64,000 nucleotides of DNA from Paroedura picta (GCF_049243985.1 NC_135373.1:94669213-94733212), one strand, 5' to 3'. Positions 35,186-46,881 are shown, counted from the first letter of the stretch. Translations and numbers: made by a program. Notes: generated by a model from the letters alone, not told the origin.

Positions 35186-37262
35186 TTATCGGAGCACAGT
35201 AGCTTTAGTTGAGGTCATGGTCCTAGAATTAAAAGTAATTGGTGCTTCTGCACCATCCAGTAGTGTGTGACCAAAGACAGCCCCAACCACAAATGGTGAG
35301 GCATCACAGGTTACAAACAGAGGTTTCTCTTCATCATCATGAATGTGCACAGAGTCAGAGGTCAACAATTTCTTTACAGCCAGAAAAGCTTCTTCGTGTT
35401 TGTGAGTCAATTTCCCTTCAACACATTTATCTATCTGACAATGAGGAGATTCTACTATAGTGGCTTAGTTATTTAAGAAAATGTGATAAAAATTTAGGAA
35501 TCTTAGAAATGCCTGAAGATTTTTCTTGCATTTTGGTTTAGGGGTACCATGTCTTGTCATTACCTTATTCTGTGTAGGGTAGATACCAGTAGCATCAATC
35601 TGGTAGTCCAGGAATGAGATCCTAGGAACTCCCAGCTGGCCTTTCTCTTTCTGAATTATGATGCCTGAAAGGTAAACTTCTGTAGAACCTTTTTTTTTAA
35701 AAAAGAAAAAAACAACACAACCCTTAAACACACACTTGTCATCCACTATGATTTTCTGATAGGCTTGAGCAAGGTCCAGTTTGCCAACACCTTTCTGCCT
35801 GCTAGGACAGGCAACAGTTGGTGTATGGCAGGCACTGGCTATGGGTCTTGCTTGCCTTGTTTACAGTACATTTGTAATCCCCACAAATACTTATGTTGCC
35901 ATTTGGTTTCAAGGCAAGAACAATAGGCGTGGCATGAGTTGCTGACTCTATAACTCTGTGTGTAATGAGCCCATCGTCATCAGTCTTTGGTCTCAGGAAG
36001 AAAGGAACATTCTGCCCCTTCAAGCAAATAGATGTTAGGATAGGGTCCATCTGAAAAGTCACTGGTGAACCTTTGTATGCTCTTAATGTTTCAGTGAATA
36101 CACATCGGACATCAGATGCCAGTTCTTCCATTCCTGCCAGACAGACACTATGAACTCCTTGAACATTGATTGCCAGCAGGCTTTACAAATCCCTTTTGTA
36201 ATTAGCAAGGGTAATGACTGATAGGTCTATAGTGAATACCTAAGATGCAGCTTCCAAGGATCTAAACAATCTGTCCATTGTAGTCACGATGGTGATATTT
36301 TGATCTGTGCAATTTGGAAGAAAGACCCTGGAATAGTTGACCATGATGGTGGATCCAGCCCAACTTCCATTTCACACTTCTGAACATTTATCTCTACAGT
36401 GGTAATCATTTCTTCCCTTGTCGGCATGAATTTGTTGAATGGAGTACAATGATTGGACTTCTTCCTCAGGAAATCCCTCCAAATTATGGGCAGTTTGAAA
36501 CTGAGTATCTTTCCCCAGCTTTCTTGGTGTCCTGGGATTAGCCCTTGACTGACAAACTCTTTCTACATGACACCCTTCTTGGCAAATGTGACATTCAGCA
36601 CTCCTGGATCTGCATTCATTTTGTTTATGTTACCCTCCACAGCTTAAACATATAGATGTATTACTTAACCTACAGAGTCCCTCCGATGTAGATGTGAGCC
36701 TTTGTCATTGTTCTTTATCTGATTCCTGGGTTTGTTGGAGAATGTGGGTGTCAATGGGGGTGCCTGTTACAAATACTACATTACGTGAAGCAGCTTCAGT
36801 TGCTAATGCTTGTTGCAGCAAAAGTGAGATTCTGTTCAGAGAGGAGACACCACTGGATAGCTTCACCCTTAACTCCACAGATGAGTCAATCTCATAATAA
36901 ATCTTCCAGAAGCTCCCCAGATTTGCAGTTTTGAGCAAGGTGATGGAGCTTTGCAATGTATTCTGCTACATTTTCGCTAGCTCACTGATCACATTTTAAA
37001 AAATAGAACCTCTGTAGAGTAACAGATGGTGTGGAGCAAAAATGTGTCTTCAACAGAGCTATCCATTCATCATAACTTTTTTGTAGTTGGTACAGCAGGT
37101 GCCATCAGAAAGCGAACAGACAGTCAATAAAATTGCACACTTCTGTTCTGCCTCTTTGATCTTATTAGCTTGCGGATAGTAAGAGAAGTCTTGCTGCATA
37201 GCAGTCTCAAGAGGCAAGTTGACTTATGTCAAATTCTTCCATATGGCCCAGTGCAGCCATTT
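35186..37262 (-). mobile_element. Ty3/Gypsy-type retroelement fossil
   Basis: A decayed Ty3/Gypsy (Metaviridae-like) copy on the minus strand. In gag-to-pol order from right to left, a gag region begins near 37262 and has a Cys/His zinc-knuckle-like region around 36570-36660. Reverse-transcriptase-like text follows between about 36130 and 35470, and RNase H-like text at 35410-35186 (wording such as FVTCDASPFVVGAVF). No LTR pair was identified and no integrase region was seen, so the copy is incomplete at one or both ends. It is broken, with several interruptions, and looks old. It has no expected function today. Confidence 0.85.
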
Positions 37263-38659
37263 CTGTAGTGAGTCAGCACTAATGTGAAAGGCAAAGAACA
37301 AGCTACTCTGATCTCAACTTATTTCCACAGCTTCCAGAGTATTTTCCTAGCAAGGGGATCCCACCTTCATTGCCAGATTTTATATAGTGGAGCAAACAAC
37401 AAACACCCAGTTCTGTTTGGCTGAAGGCCTCATGTAACAGTAACTGTAGAGCAGATAACTTGGTTATTGGAATGAGGAGTAACAATCCTTAACTGAGCTG
37501 TTTCTAGAGCTCTAGGCTAGGATTGTCCTGGCCTTTTTCTGCAGATTCTTAGTAGGCCCTGCACGCCTGCAGGCTGCTACCAAGGAGATTGAGCAGAGAA
37601 GCACTGAGTCCCTCCTGCTTGCTCTATGGCTTACTGGGATAGCCTCTTGAAGAAGCAGACAGAAGGGTCCCCATAAATCATTGTTGGCCCAGTTCCAAGT
37701 ATAGCAACACAGGGACAGAGGTTTCATACAATGAATTTAATTCTCTGAAACAATCTGGCCATTTCAAACAGCACTGAGTTTTTCTTTCCATCCTTTTTCA
37801 CCATGTGGTCTTCCTCAACATTTTTGTGAACATTCTAAGGTGAACACTATAGCACTGAACTAATATAGTTCCAAACTTAGAACATTCAAAAATAAAGTGC
37901 TCAGTTTCCCAAAAACCTGGTTGAGAAATCCTGTTCTAGTAAGGATATTGTCTAATCGAGAATCCTTTCTCCTTAATGAGGGATGGGTACTCTGCACATG
38001 GTCCAGGTCATTCTTTTATCTCCAGCTTAAAACTTTATAACACAAATTCTTAATGAACTCAGAGAATGGACTGTATCCCATAAAAAACATACTTTTGAAA
38101 ACTGCCACCAGTCCTTGTAGCTTGCCAGAATTTATTACACATTCAGATGTTTGGAAATTTCTGAAACCACAAAAAGATTTATTTTTATTTTCTTGACACA
38201 ACGTTGGATTAAAGCAAATCTCTAAATCCTCTTTTTAGGCAACTATTGTGCTTTAAAAGCTATTGATTTTTTAAAAAGAAAAACAATATATGTGACAAGC
38301 TGGAGCTCAATGTCCTTTTGCAATACCATTTGAAAAATAGGAGTTATTATTTTCTGTTGTCTAGTGCAGAACCAATATGTTATTAATAAAGTTTTCTATG
38401 ATCACAAGAAGTGAATAATAGGATAGCTGAGTCAGAGAATGCTAGAGACCCAATTGCATGATACTTGCTAGACTTCCAAGTTTCTAGCCCCTGCCCCCAC
38501 TCCAAAAGTTAATATATTGCAAGTTGGAGCTCTGTAGTGTGCCGGGACGGCAACACAGGATTCCATTATTTAAAACTACACACAAATGTAATCTTTGAAA
38601 AGGATCTGAACTTTATGCAGGTAAGCTTTATTACAATCACATTTTCTTTGTTTGTTTAA
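37263..38659. other. Unassigned DNA beside the Gypsy fossil
   Basis: No gene recognised. Part of 37263-37740 could be leader or LTR remains of the neighbouring fossil, but no repeat pair was found. A short hAT-like end (ACCTGGTTGAGAAATCCTG, about 37916-37934) resembles the termini of the 6354 family. Confidence 0.35.
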
Positions 38660-39360
38660 TTATTTATGTATTTTATATACCACCCTCCCTGAAGGCTCAG
38701 GGAACAATACAATTAACTCAGTTTGTAGTAATGTGGTAATAACAATAACAACAATATAATGATAATAAACATTGTAGAATAGTAGAATACTAGAACATTG
38801 ATTAACTTGTACTGATGCCCAGTGGTTCGGGCAGATCTGTAATGATTGTCGGAGGGAGACTTGGGGGGCCAGTGGGAATCAGTGGCTCGTATCGGCCTCA
38901 ACCAAATGCCTGGTGGAGGAACCACATTTTGCAGGCCCTGCGGAACAGTTCAAGTTCCGTCAGGGCCCTGATCTCCTCTGGGAGTGCATTCCACCAGGTG
39001 GGGGCCAGGACAGAGAAAGCTCTGCCTCTGGTTGAGGTCAAGTGGGCTTCCTTAGGGCCAGGGAACACCAGCAGGTTGGAGGGGGTACAGCGCAAGGCCC
39101 TTTGAGGAGTGTAGGCAGAAAGGCAATCCCTTAGGTATACTGGGCCCGGACCGCATCTGGCCTTAAAGGTGATAACCAAAACCTTAAGCCTGATCCAGAA
39201 TTCGACCAGAAGCCAGTGCTGCTGCTGGAGGATGGGCTGGATGTGGGACCTCTGAGGTGTTGCTGTAAGGACCCTGGCAGCTGTGTTCCGGACCAGTTGT
39301 AGTTTCTGGGTCAAGGATAAGGGCAGGCCAGCATAGGGTGAGTTGCAGAAGTCCATTTTA
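38660..39360 (-). mobile_element. L2-type LINE 3' part
   Basis: The minus-strand frame 39356-38898 (152 codons) reads AGLPLSLTQKLQLVRNTAAR-like text (GLPLSLTQKLQLV, NTAARVLTATP), then LAPTWWNALPEEIRAL. It is the longest uninterrupted LINE frame in the window, so this copy is fairly young. The 3' UTR ends in an ATTTATGTATTTTATA-type tail near 38665. Confidence 0.88.
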
Positions 39361-39454
39361 ATGCTGAATTGTTATTGAGAATAAATAATGTGTTGGCATT
39401 ACTGACAACGTTGTATTTGTTTAGTTCATCTTTCCTCTGTCTTTTTTGCCAATG

Positions 39455-39645
39455 GGGAACTAAAACAATTTGCATCCTCCACTTTCTCTCCTCTACGATC
39501 TCACAACAGCCCTAGGAGGTAGATTAGGCTGAATGTATGTAATTGTCACAAGGTTACCCAGCAAACTTCTCTGGTAGACTGGGAAATGAACCTGCTCTTT
39601 TGTATTCTAGTCTGATCCCAACCACTACATCATATGGCTGTAACT
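39455..39645 (-). mobile_element. tRNA-derived SINE, diverged third family
   Basis: The minus strand reads as a head with AACCACTACATCA-complement wording, then TCACAAGGTTACCCAGC-complement and TAGGAGGTAGATTAGGC-complement blocks, the usual order of squamate tRNA-SINE bodies. It is strongly diverged. Confidence 0.55.
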
Positions 39646-40024
39646 AACAATCTTTTCTGTTCACTGAAACTATAATGGAATTCTTAGAACGTCTAGATTA
39701 AAAGAAGACATTGGGTTCTTACTATTTGGTCCTGCTCTAAAGAGCATGAAACTGTAGATCAAATCTTACTGTAGAGTGCATGCCATGAAAACAGAAAAAC
39801 TGGTATACAGAGTCTTATGTATAACCTACCCACCTGAGCTCTGCACACCCATGCTTACTTTTGGTCTTTAAACCCAGTCCTCTTCTTCTGCAGGTTTGGG
39901 GGCAATTCTGAAGTGAACAGTGCCATCATTAGGAGATGTGTACCTTATAAGGGTATAATTCTGATTCGGATGGCACTATACGGCACATAAAGATGCAAAA
40001 TTTGGAGAGCAACCAGGCAAGAGA

Positions 40025-40150
40025 TTGTCATTTATTTCAAATATTTATACCACACCTTCCCACTAGCAAAGAGCTCCAGGTGGGTTACAACAACTATGAA
40101 CAAGCCTACCAAGGGCAAATTTAAAACATAAGACAATAAAAGAACAGCTC
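40025..40150 (-). mobile_element. L2-type LINE tail
   Basis: Short 3' UTR piece with TTTATACCACACCTTCCC and CCAGGTGGGTTACAAC, the usual L2 tail in reverse. No coding part. Confidence 0.6.
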
Positions 40151-40255
40151 AGATCTATAAGTGCATGCACCAGGCCACATATGTGTTCCATAAAAGGCCA
40201 TTATAATCAATAGCATGCCTTGTGTGGCAAGGTAGTTTTACACCACCTTCTAAAA

Positions 40256-40573
40256 CAGGGATCCTCAACCCCTGGTCTGCAGTCCGGTACCGGGCCGCAA
40301 AGGCCATGGTACCGTGCCGCCAGCGGCCGCGCCTGCCTCCCCCTCCCCCGCAGCGAGAGGGAAGGAAAAGGCAGGCTCGGCCGCTGGCACGCCAGCAACG
40401 CAAACGCGCACGCGCGTAGCTGCCACGCATGCGTGTTTGCGCCCCCTGCTGGCGAAAACACGCATGTGCAGCGACTGCGCGTGCGCGTTTACATGCAGCT
40501 GCGGCGGCCGGGCCACCGGCTCTCTCCCACCCTCGGAGGCGGTCCCCGACTACAAGAAGGTTGGGGACCACTG
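40256..40573. mobile_element. GC-rich hAT MITE with 8-bp target duplication
   Basis: Ends CAGGGATCCTCAACCCC and GGTTGGGGACCACTG. A perfect 8-bp duplication TTCTAAAA flanks it (40248-40255, 40574-40581). The interior has alternating CACGCATGCGTG-like and GCGCGTGCGCG-like text and differs from the 18049/58929 subfamily. Several 80-180-codon frames cross it on both strands; these are composition artefacts. Confidence 0.92.
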
Positions 40574-40730
40574 TTCTAAAAGTAAACAAAAAGCTGTATG
40601 CAGGAGGTTGTTCCAGTGCTGTGCACAAGGTGGAGCCAGGCTGATCTCCTGATGTAACAACTAGAATTGATCTAAGTAGCAACTTATGCCCTCTCAAATC
40701 CTGCAACTTGGCTCCTCCTATGCAAATTCA

Positions 40731-40936
40731 GCAGTGGAATAGGCTGCCTAAGGAGGTGGAATAGGCTGCCTAAGGAAGTGGTGAGCTCCCCCTCACTGGC
40801 AGTCTTCAAGCAAAGGTTGGATACACACTTCTCTTGGATGCTTTAGGATGCTTTGGGCTGATCCTGCGTTGAGCAGGGGATTTGGACTAGATGGCCTGTA
40901 TGGCCCCTTCCAACTCTATGATTCTATGATTCTAAA
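40731..40936 (+). mobile_element. CR1 LINE 3' end
   Basis: Ends with GATGGCCTGTATGGCCCC, TTCCAACTCTATGATTCT and a repeated ATGATTCT unit, the classic CR1 terminus. A 22-bp block around GTGGAATAGGCTGCCTAAGG is tandemly doubled at the start. Severely 5'-truncated. Confidence 0.88.
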
Positions 40937-41845
40937 TGGGCTAACAGGGCTTGCAGAGGAACAAGCAAAAGAGGAAGCTGGGCTTGCAGCAGCTGTTCCA
41001 AGGAGCAGAAGAGCTCTAGCTGGCACAGCAGCGCTGCTTGATCTAGTTGCCTTGTTTGACAGAAATGGCCCTTTCAGTGCTGTGGCATTGCTGTAGGGAT
41101 GATAAATAAGGCCACCTTGGGTGAGTCGTTCACTGCATATGAAAGAAACAATACAATTTCAGAGGGCATTGGATGAAAACATTGTTTGCTTCTTTGCTGA
41201 GGATCCTACGTCCTACTTCCCAAACTAAAAAGGGACCTGTGCTGCTGTACAGTATCATGATCAAGATCAACGGATAAAATTTCAACCATCTAAAATCAAA
41301 GTATGATGAAAATACAAAAATTAAGATAAAACCAGAGCAATAAATATAGTACTATACATATAAAACTGGCATTACCCTGTATATTGACATTAATGTGATT
41401 TGAGGAGGTCCTGTTCAGAAATCCCATCATTACTAATGATGAAAAATAGGATGCAGTTGTTGATTTAGATATTTATACTGTAGAGCCCCCACCCCACCAT
41501 TGCTGTCCCTGAATGGTTTCACTTCTTTGTGGTTTACAGTTGGACATATGATACGGCTAGGCCTGAGTACATGACCCTTTTGCATACTGACAGAGGGAGC
41601 ATAGACATGAGCGCATTGACCCTGCCCCTGTCAGAAATGTGTCTACATATTGAGGAAGTACGGATACTGAGGAAGATGCACAGCACCCACCTAACCTGGC
41701 CAGGTAACTTATGTGACAGTACCAGCTACAGCATTCCCATGCAATTTTACGTAGCTGGGCAGGTAAGGATAGATTTTGTTTCAACCCTGATGGTGTTCTT
41801 AGGAACAAGTGCTTGATGGTGTTCTCAGGAACAAGTGGAGAGGCA
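40937..41845. other. Unassigned intergenic DNA
   Basis: No gene or repeat family recognised. An imperfect doublet, GATGGTGTTCTTAGGAACAA then GATGGTGTTCTCAGGAACAA, lies at about 41788-41835. Confidence 0.4.
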
Positions 41846-42729
41846 GGCCCATTCCGCACAGATTCATTGTTGTAAGAGTGTGGCAAATTGTAATCACTAC
41901 TAAAATGCAGTTATGCACAACGTCGTACACAATCTGCCACACTCCTGAAACCGATCAGCAAAAAACCGCTTTGTTGTAGCGCTTCCAGGGAAATCCCAAA
42001 AAGTGGATTTACGCTCTGGAAAGCCCTACACTTTTGCAACCAATCTGCAACACTAGCAAAAAAGTTCTGTGCGTTACCATTGTTGCAGTTTCAGCAAAGT
42101 CCCTCCCCCTGGCTCTCTCCTCTGATCTTCTGGTGAAGCGATCGCCATTTTTTTTCTCGGAGGGAGTGGAGAGCAACGAACCGACGAGCCTTCATTCACC
42201 CAGCGAGGCTTCCCCGGCTGCAGTCCCTCCACAGAGCTGTTTTAAGTCACCAAGCAAAACACAGCCCCGTTTGCTGGTTCCCTTTATTTTCAGCCAAAAA
42301 TCGCGCCCGTGCACGGGGGGGGGGGTTCACTTGGGGGATCGTGGCAACGATGAAATGGCAGCTCACATGCCACCTGCCAGCTAGATGGGTCTCTTCGCTG
42401 CAACGAATCCACACAGATTCTTTGCAACGTGTTTTTTTTGTTTGTTAGTTTGAACCTGCCTTAAAGGGAAAGGGGTTTTTCGGGAGCATGATAACGGCCG
42501 CCCATTGCCTGTTCGTTTGAGTGATGGCCAGGGGCAGGACAAAGCACAGAAAAAAATCTCTTCCTTCCTAGCGATTTTTGCCAAGACCGGAAACCTGTGG
42601 GAAATGATTGAAACGCAACTGGATTCCACTACAAAGGCAGGTATGCATAACGACGAATTCCACTATTTAAAATTGTGTTTTTTCTTTCTGAAACCAATTT
42701 GCCACATTGATCCTGGTGCGGAATCGGCC
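41846..42729. mobile_element. TIR element, Harbinger-like MITE
   Basis: The ends GGCCCATTCCGCAC (41846-41859) and GTGCGGAATCGGCC (42716-42729) are inverted repeats with one mismatch. The 884-bp interior encodes no recognisable transposase. CAG occurs next to both ends but not at exactly equal offsets, so the target duplication is uncertain. A partial relative begins at 19372. The right end directly abuts a SINE. Confidence 0.65.
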
Positions 42730-43012
42730 CCAGTTTGGTGTAGTGGTTAGGAGTATAGACTTCTAATCTGGCATGCTGGGTTCAATTCTGCACTCCCACA
42801 CATGCAGCCAGCTGGGTGACCTTGGGCTTGCCACGACACTGATAAAGCTGTTTTGAACGAGCAGTGATATCAGGGCTCTCTCAGCCTCACCCACCCCACA
42901 GGGTGTCTGTTGTGAGGACAGGAAAGGGAAGGTGACTGTATGCCGCTTTGAGCCTCCTTCGGGTAGAGAAAAGCGGCATATAAGAACCAACTCTTCTTCC
43001 TCTCTTCTTCTT
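42730..43012 (+). mobile_element. tRNA-derived SINE
   Basis: Plus-strand member of the 11180 family: A box in TTGGTGTAGTGGTTAGGAG, B box in GGGTTCAATTC, body ACCTTGGGCTTGCCAC, 3' end GGCATATAAGAACCAACTC with a (TTC)n-like tail. Confidence 0.88.
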
Positions 43013-44367
43013 CATGGCAAACATTCACTTAAATGGGAGAAATGGGATTTATCACAGTACTGTCTGTGATCCTGGCAAGTTAATTCTTTGCCTGCTGTTG
43101 TTTGTTTTGTTCCATAACTGCAGGAAACCTTATTATCTAGATTTCCATCCCTAGATTCTGTCCTACAGTCATACTAGAATGTGGGGGGGGGGGAATGGAT
43201 TCCGAGGGTCAGCTTGTATCTCCGCTATGGAACATGTTGAGGTGATAAAAGAAGTGGGGTGCAATAAATGTATCTTAATATTGCCAGTTTTTCTTGTGGT
43301 TGTTGAGCTGTGAAGGAATTGCCAAATAACACTAGAGGGAGCTAATAGTGCTACAAATGAACTATGCTTCGGTGTTGGTTTTTGTTTTTTAAATGGTACA
43401 TGTAATCTTTTGGCATATGTTCTCCAGTCCAGAAACTACATGTGGTTATGAATCCCTGTATCAGGTGTGCTGTGGTGAGCATCAACATACAATGCAGGCA
43501 TGGAATCTTATTGCATATTGACCGTTTTGCTAGCTGGTTGGTGTCAGACCTGTGCTCAGTTTATCACACACACCCCAGCGAGGGGAAATAGGCCTCTCAC
43601 TCCTTTTTAGGCATACAAGCAGCAGGTGTCTGACCTTATGTACCCCCTCACAGCCAGCTGACTTCACTTGCTTCACTAATCCTCACGATGAAAAATAATC
43701 TTGTACAACTTGATATATCAGCCTTCAGAGCTCTTCACTAGAAGTTTTACACCTTGTCAGATCTACACCCTGTACATGGCTGTGAACTGGGCAAAAAGCT
43801 GTGCTTCCCCCTCTTTTAAATTTTAAACTCTTGCTGGTATGTGTAATCTTAAGCCTGATTACTGAAAAGTAAATTCAATTGAATTCAGTTGGAGTTCCTA
43901 TTCCTATTAAGGAATAGGAAATGACTTTCTTAATAGGTATGCTTGGAAATATGTAACTTGCAGTAAATTTTTTAACAGAAAAACTATATCTGAATTATAT
44001 TTAAAGAAGTGTGCATGCAGACAAAAGCTTATATGTTTTGAATAAAATATATACTGGACTCAGATTTAATTGACAGCTTTAAGAAGGTTGAACCTCTGTT
44101 TAGGAGTACACGGCTAAAAACTAAAACAGTTTGCATGTGTCATGTGCACAAAGCCAAGGCTGAAACAGAACATTATATGGAAAGTGGCACACACTATGGC
44201 TAACATTGACTGGGCCCTCCCAACTAGGAAGATGCTCCCTGATTACACTCCAGTTCAGGAAGAACCATCAAAAAACTGGGACTAATGACACTACCAGCTG
44301 GTGCTATAATTCAATACCCCAATCACTTGTTGCTATTAACTATTTTTAATTGCTATTAACTGAAATA
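43013..44367. other. Unassigned intergenic DNA
   Basis: No gene recognised. About 44013-44075 is a weak match to the palindromic repeat family (CAAAAGCTTATATGTTTTG, then ACTGGACTCAGATT). Around 43850-43950 there is a short internal duplication (GAATTCAGTTGGAG and ATTCCTATTAAGGAATAG text). Confidence 0.35.
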
Positions 44368-44488
44368 ATGAACTGTTTTAACCATTTCAAATGGTTAAAT
44401 GAACTGTTTTAACCATTTCAAATGGTTAAATGAACTGTTTTAACCATTTCAAATGGTTAAATGAACTGTTTTAACCATTTCAAATGGG
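44368..44488. repeat. 31-bp minisatellite, four units
   Basis: Units start with ATGAACTGTTTTAACC at 44368, 44399, 44430 and 44461, exactly 31 bp apart and nearly identical. Each contains AACCATTTCAAATGGTT, an almost perfect palindrome. The last unit runs directly into an L2-type tail. Confidence 0.95.
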
Positions 44489-44517
44489 AGGGTGGTATAG
44501 AAAATAAATAAATAAAG
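44485..44517 (+). mobile_element. L2-type LINE tail
   Basis: GGGAGGGTGGTATAGAAA followed by AATAAATAAATAAA, the terminal segment of an L2-type LINE. The upstream minisatellite seems to have grown out of this element's 3' UTR. Confidence 0.6.
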
Positions 44518-44829
44518 GTCAAGGTGAGAGTGTTGAATTTAAGAAAGTAATTTAAGATCTAGGTCAGATTGGTGTGGATCATTTCAGATAGGTGCCTATT
44601 TTCTCCTCATGCATCACACATGGGTGGTGCTTGGGAACGTATCATTGGTGTGTCATGCAGAATTTTAGATTGTATACTGACAAGGACTGCATTCATGAGA
44701 CCTTAGTGATTTTCATGGCAGAGGTCACAGCCATCATTAAAGCTAGACTATTGATTCCAGTTTCTTCATATCCTAAGAATCCAACAATCTTTATTCCAGA
44801 AACCTTGTTGATGCAGATAACGGGTGAGT

Positions 44830-45675
44830 GGCCAGCTCCTCAGGGAACCTTTGATGTCAGACACTTCTGTAAATGGCAATGAAGACAAAGCTGGGTCGGT
44901 GCTATTGGTACTACTAGATCTCTCAGCAGTATTTGACATAGTCAACCACAAGCTTCTAGCTCGCTGCCTTGTTGATGCCAGAATACTGGGGACAGCCTTT
45001 CAGTGGCTGATCTCCTTCCTCCAGAGTCACAGACAGAGGGTAGCAATAGGAGACAGATCACCAAGCTGCCAACAACTTACTTGTGGAGTCCCACAAGAAG
45101 CACTCCTCTCTCCAAATTCTATTTAATATCTTCATGGGCCCTCTTGCCCAATTGGTGCAGAAGTTCATGCTGAGATGTCATCGATATGCTGATGACACCC
45201 AGGTCTTCCTCCTGATGGATGACTGCCTGACTCTCCCCCAGAAGCATTAGCCAGCTGCCTGGAAGCAGTGATGGGATTGCTCAAGCAGAGTCATCTGAAG
45301 CTCCATCCTTCGAAGATGGAGGTCCTATGGCTAGGCAGGAAGGGACCATGCAAGGAAGCCTATCTGGCCAACCTGGATGGTATGAAGCTATCAAAAGGGA
45401 GCTCCTCCACCAGGCATTTGGTTGAGGTCGACCAGAACCAATAATACTCTCTAGGACCCTGAACCTCTCTCCCAGGAATCCATAACAACAATGGACCTGT
45501 TTGATTATTATCCTGTTATCCTCTGTTGTTATTATTATCATTACCATTGCTATATTCCTATTGGATACAAAAACTGTATTGTTCAATGTATTGTTCCTTC
45601 ACATTCCAAGTGAACCACCCTGAGCCTCTGGTGAGGGTGGTATAAAAGTGTAATAAGTAAAAACAAAAAATAAAA
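44830..45675 (+). mobile_element. L2-type LINE, RT core to 3' end
   Basis: Plus-strand text carries LLVLLDLSAVFDIVNH (RT motif), VAIGDRSPS and CGVPQEALLSP, then in the next frame RYADDTQVFLLM with the catalytic YADD. The 3' UTR follows with CCACCCTGAGCCTCTGG and GAGGGTGGTATAAAAG, the L2 terminus. An internal segment of the ORF is missing and frames are interrupted, so the copy is dead. Confidence 0.88.
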
Positions 45676-46443
45676 AGGATTTTGTAAAGGCTGAAGCTTC
45701 ATTTGACTTCTTGTCTTGGAGGGATAGAAATTCATTCTGTTTTTAATGGAATGTCACATACTTTCAACAGCAGGATGTCTGAAATGCACTCATTGTATAT
45801 GCGAGTCAGTCAAAACTCTGCTTAGGTTTTTGTGTAGATTTTAAACCAATAAAACCTTAACGGAATCAGTCTTGTTGAACAACTTACCTGAAAGAGAAGA
45901 CTCTCCGCCAGGAAAAGGTCCTTAAAAATGTTTCTACAAATAAGTGGACTTCTGGTCAATGTTATTTTAAAACAGTTGGTGGTAAAACATCAATTGCCCC
46001 CACCGGGATGGCCCAGGTTAACCCAAATTTGTCAGATTATGATTGCTAAACAGGGTTGAGTAATTACTAGAGAGATGAAAGATTACCATAAAATGCCAGA
46101 GTTGCTATGCAGAGCCAGAAACCTCTTCTCAGGGTTTCCCACCACACTCTAACAAAATATATATCAACTGTTGATGGATGGAGGGGAAGAAATAAGATTC
46201 ACAGCAAAACTTGAAGTCCTTGTTGCTCTAGGTATTCATAATTAAGTTGAAAAGAACTGCATATTTTAAGCATGTGTGATTAAACTTTTGCATCTCCCTT
46301 TATGCCATCCTGAGCTTCTTAGAGGAAGGCTGGAATAAAAATCTCATAGATAGAGATGAAGAGCACATTTTAGCTGCCTCACTGTCCCTTAAGGACAGGT
46401 TTTATCTTGTATCCTTCATTTCTCTCTGTTATCAGCCCTGCTC
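45676..46443. other. Unassigned intergenic DNA
   Basis: No gene recognised. 46300-46345 (CCATCCTGAGCTTCTTAGAG, then GGCTGGAATAAAAATC) resembles a very old L2-type tail. Confidence 0.4.
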
Positions 46444-46560
46444 AGATATCCGATGAAGTGTGCTTACAGTAAAAAAGCTTATACCCAGAATTGAACGTTG
46501 TTGGTCTGAAAGGTGTCACTGCACTCAGACTTTGTTATATAGGTCTAAAGACACCTTGAA
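46444..46560 (+). mobile_element. Palindromic repeat family, diverged copy
   Basis: Diverged wording in the family order: GATGAAGTGTGCTTACAG, AAAGCTTATACCCAGAATT, TTGGTCTGAAAGGTGTCAC, ACTCAGACTTTGTT. It lies about 90 bp before the fossil tRNA. Confidence 0.5.
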
Positions 46561-46651
46561 ACCTACTACCTCCTGAAAGGGAGAAAATAAATACATTTCC
46601 TTTAATATTTCACATTCGTGCGTCTGCTAATTTTTGAGTACTCCTGCATAG

Positions 46652-46725
46652 GGGTGTTAATGAAAATGCTTATTTGTATCCCCGCCTGTCATCTGGAGGT
46701 CGGCGTTCAAGCAGTTGCTTCGGAG
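46652..46725 (+). pseudogene. Decayed tRNA-Asp copy
   Basis: GTATCCCCGCCTGTCA (46676-46691) is identical to the D-arm to anticodon-loop segment of the intact tRNA-Asp next door. The following text (GGAGGTCGGCGTTCAA) is a diverged variable loop and T arm. The 5' acceptor and A box are largely gone and the 3' acceptor does not pair, so it cannot fold as a tRNA. It lies on the opposite strand from the intact gene. Confidence 0.65.
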
Positions 46726-46794
46726 AATGTTTCTTGAGTCTTCTTTTAAAAGAAGATATATATATTAAAAGTAATGTCATAGTTCACAAAACAC

Positions 46795-46798
46795 AAAA
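46795..46798 (-). terminator. Pol III terminator of tRNA-Asp
   Basis: A run of four T on the minus strand, 12 bases past the mature 3' end of the tRNA-Asp gene, the usual RNA polymerase III stop. Confidence 0.75.
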
Positions 46799-46809
46799 TT
46801 ATTTTACTT

Positions 46810-46881
46810 CTCCTCGTCGGGGAATCGAACCCCGGTCTCCCGCGTGACAGGCGGGGATACTTACCACTATACTAACGAGGA
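46810..46881 (-). tRNA. tRNA-Asp (GTC)
   Basis: A 72-nt tRNA that decodes GAC/GAU. The acceptor arms TCCTCGT and ACGAGGA pair fully, with G as discriminator. The anticodon GTC (46846-46848) sits in a seven-base loop flanked by a CCCGC/GCGGG stem, and the T loop is TTCGATT. The internal Pol III promoter is intact: A box TAGTATAGTGG (46864-46874) and B box GGTTCGATTCC (46821-46831). No intron. From memory it matches the vertebrate tRNA-Asp-GTC set apart from a few positions. It points away from the tRNA-Trp gene 0.58 kb to the right. Folding and promoter boxes all look functional. Confidence 0.98.

Noticed and set aside
40155-40706. 183-codon minus-strand frame and many overlapping frames
   Set aside because: All fall in the CpG-rich hAT MITE at 40256-40573.
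44368-44488. Regular 31-bp repeats resembling a CRISPR array
   Set aside because: Units are contiguous with no spacers, in a vertebrate genome, and merge into a LINE tail; this is a minisatellite.
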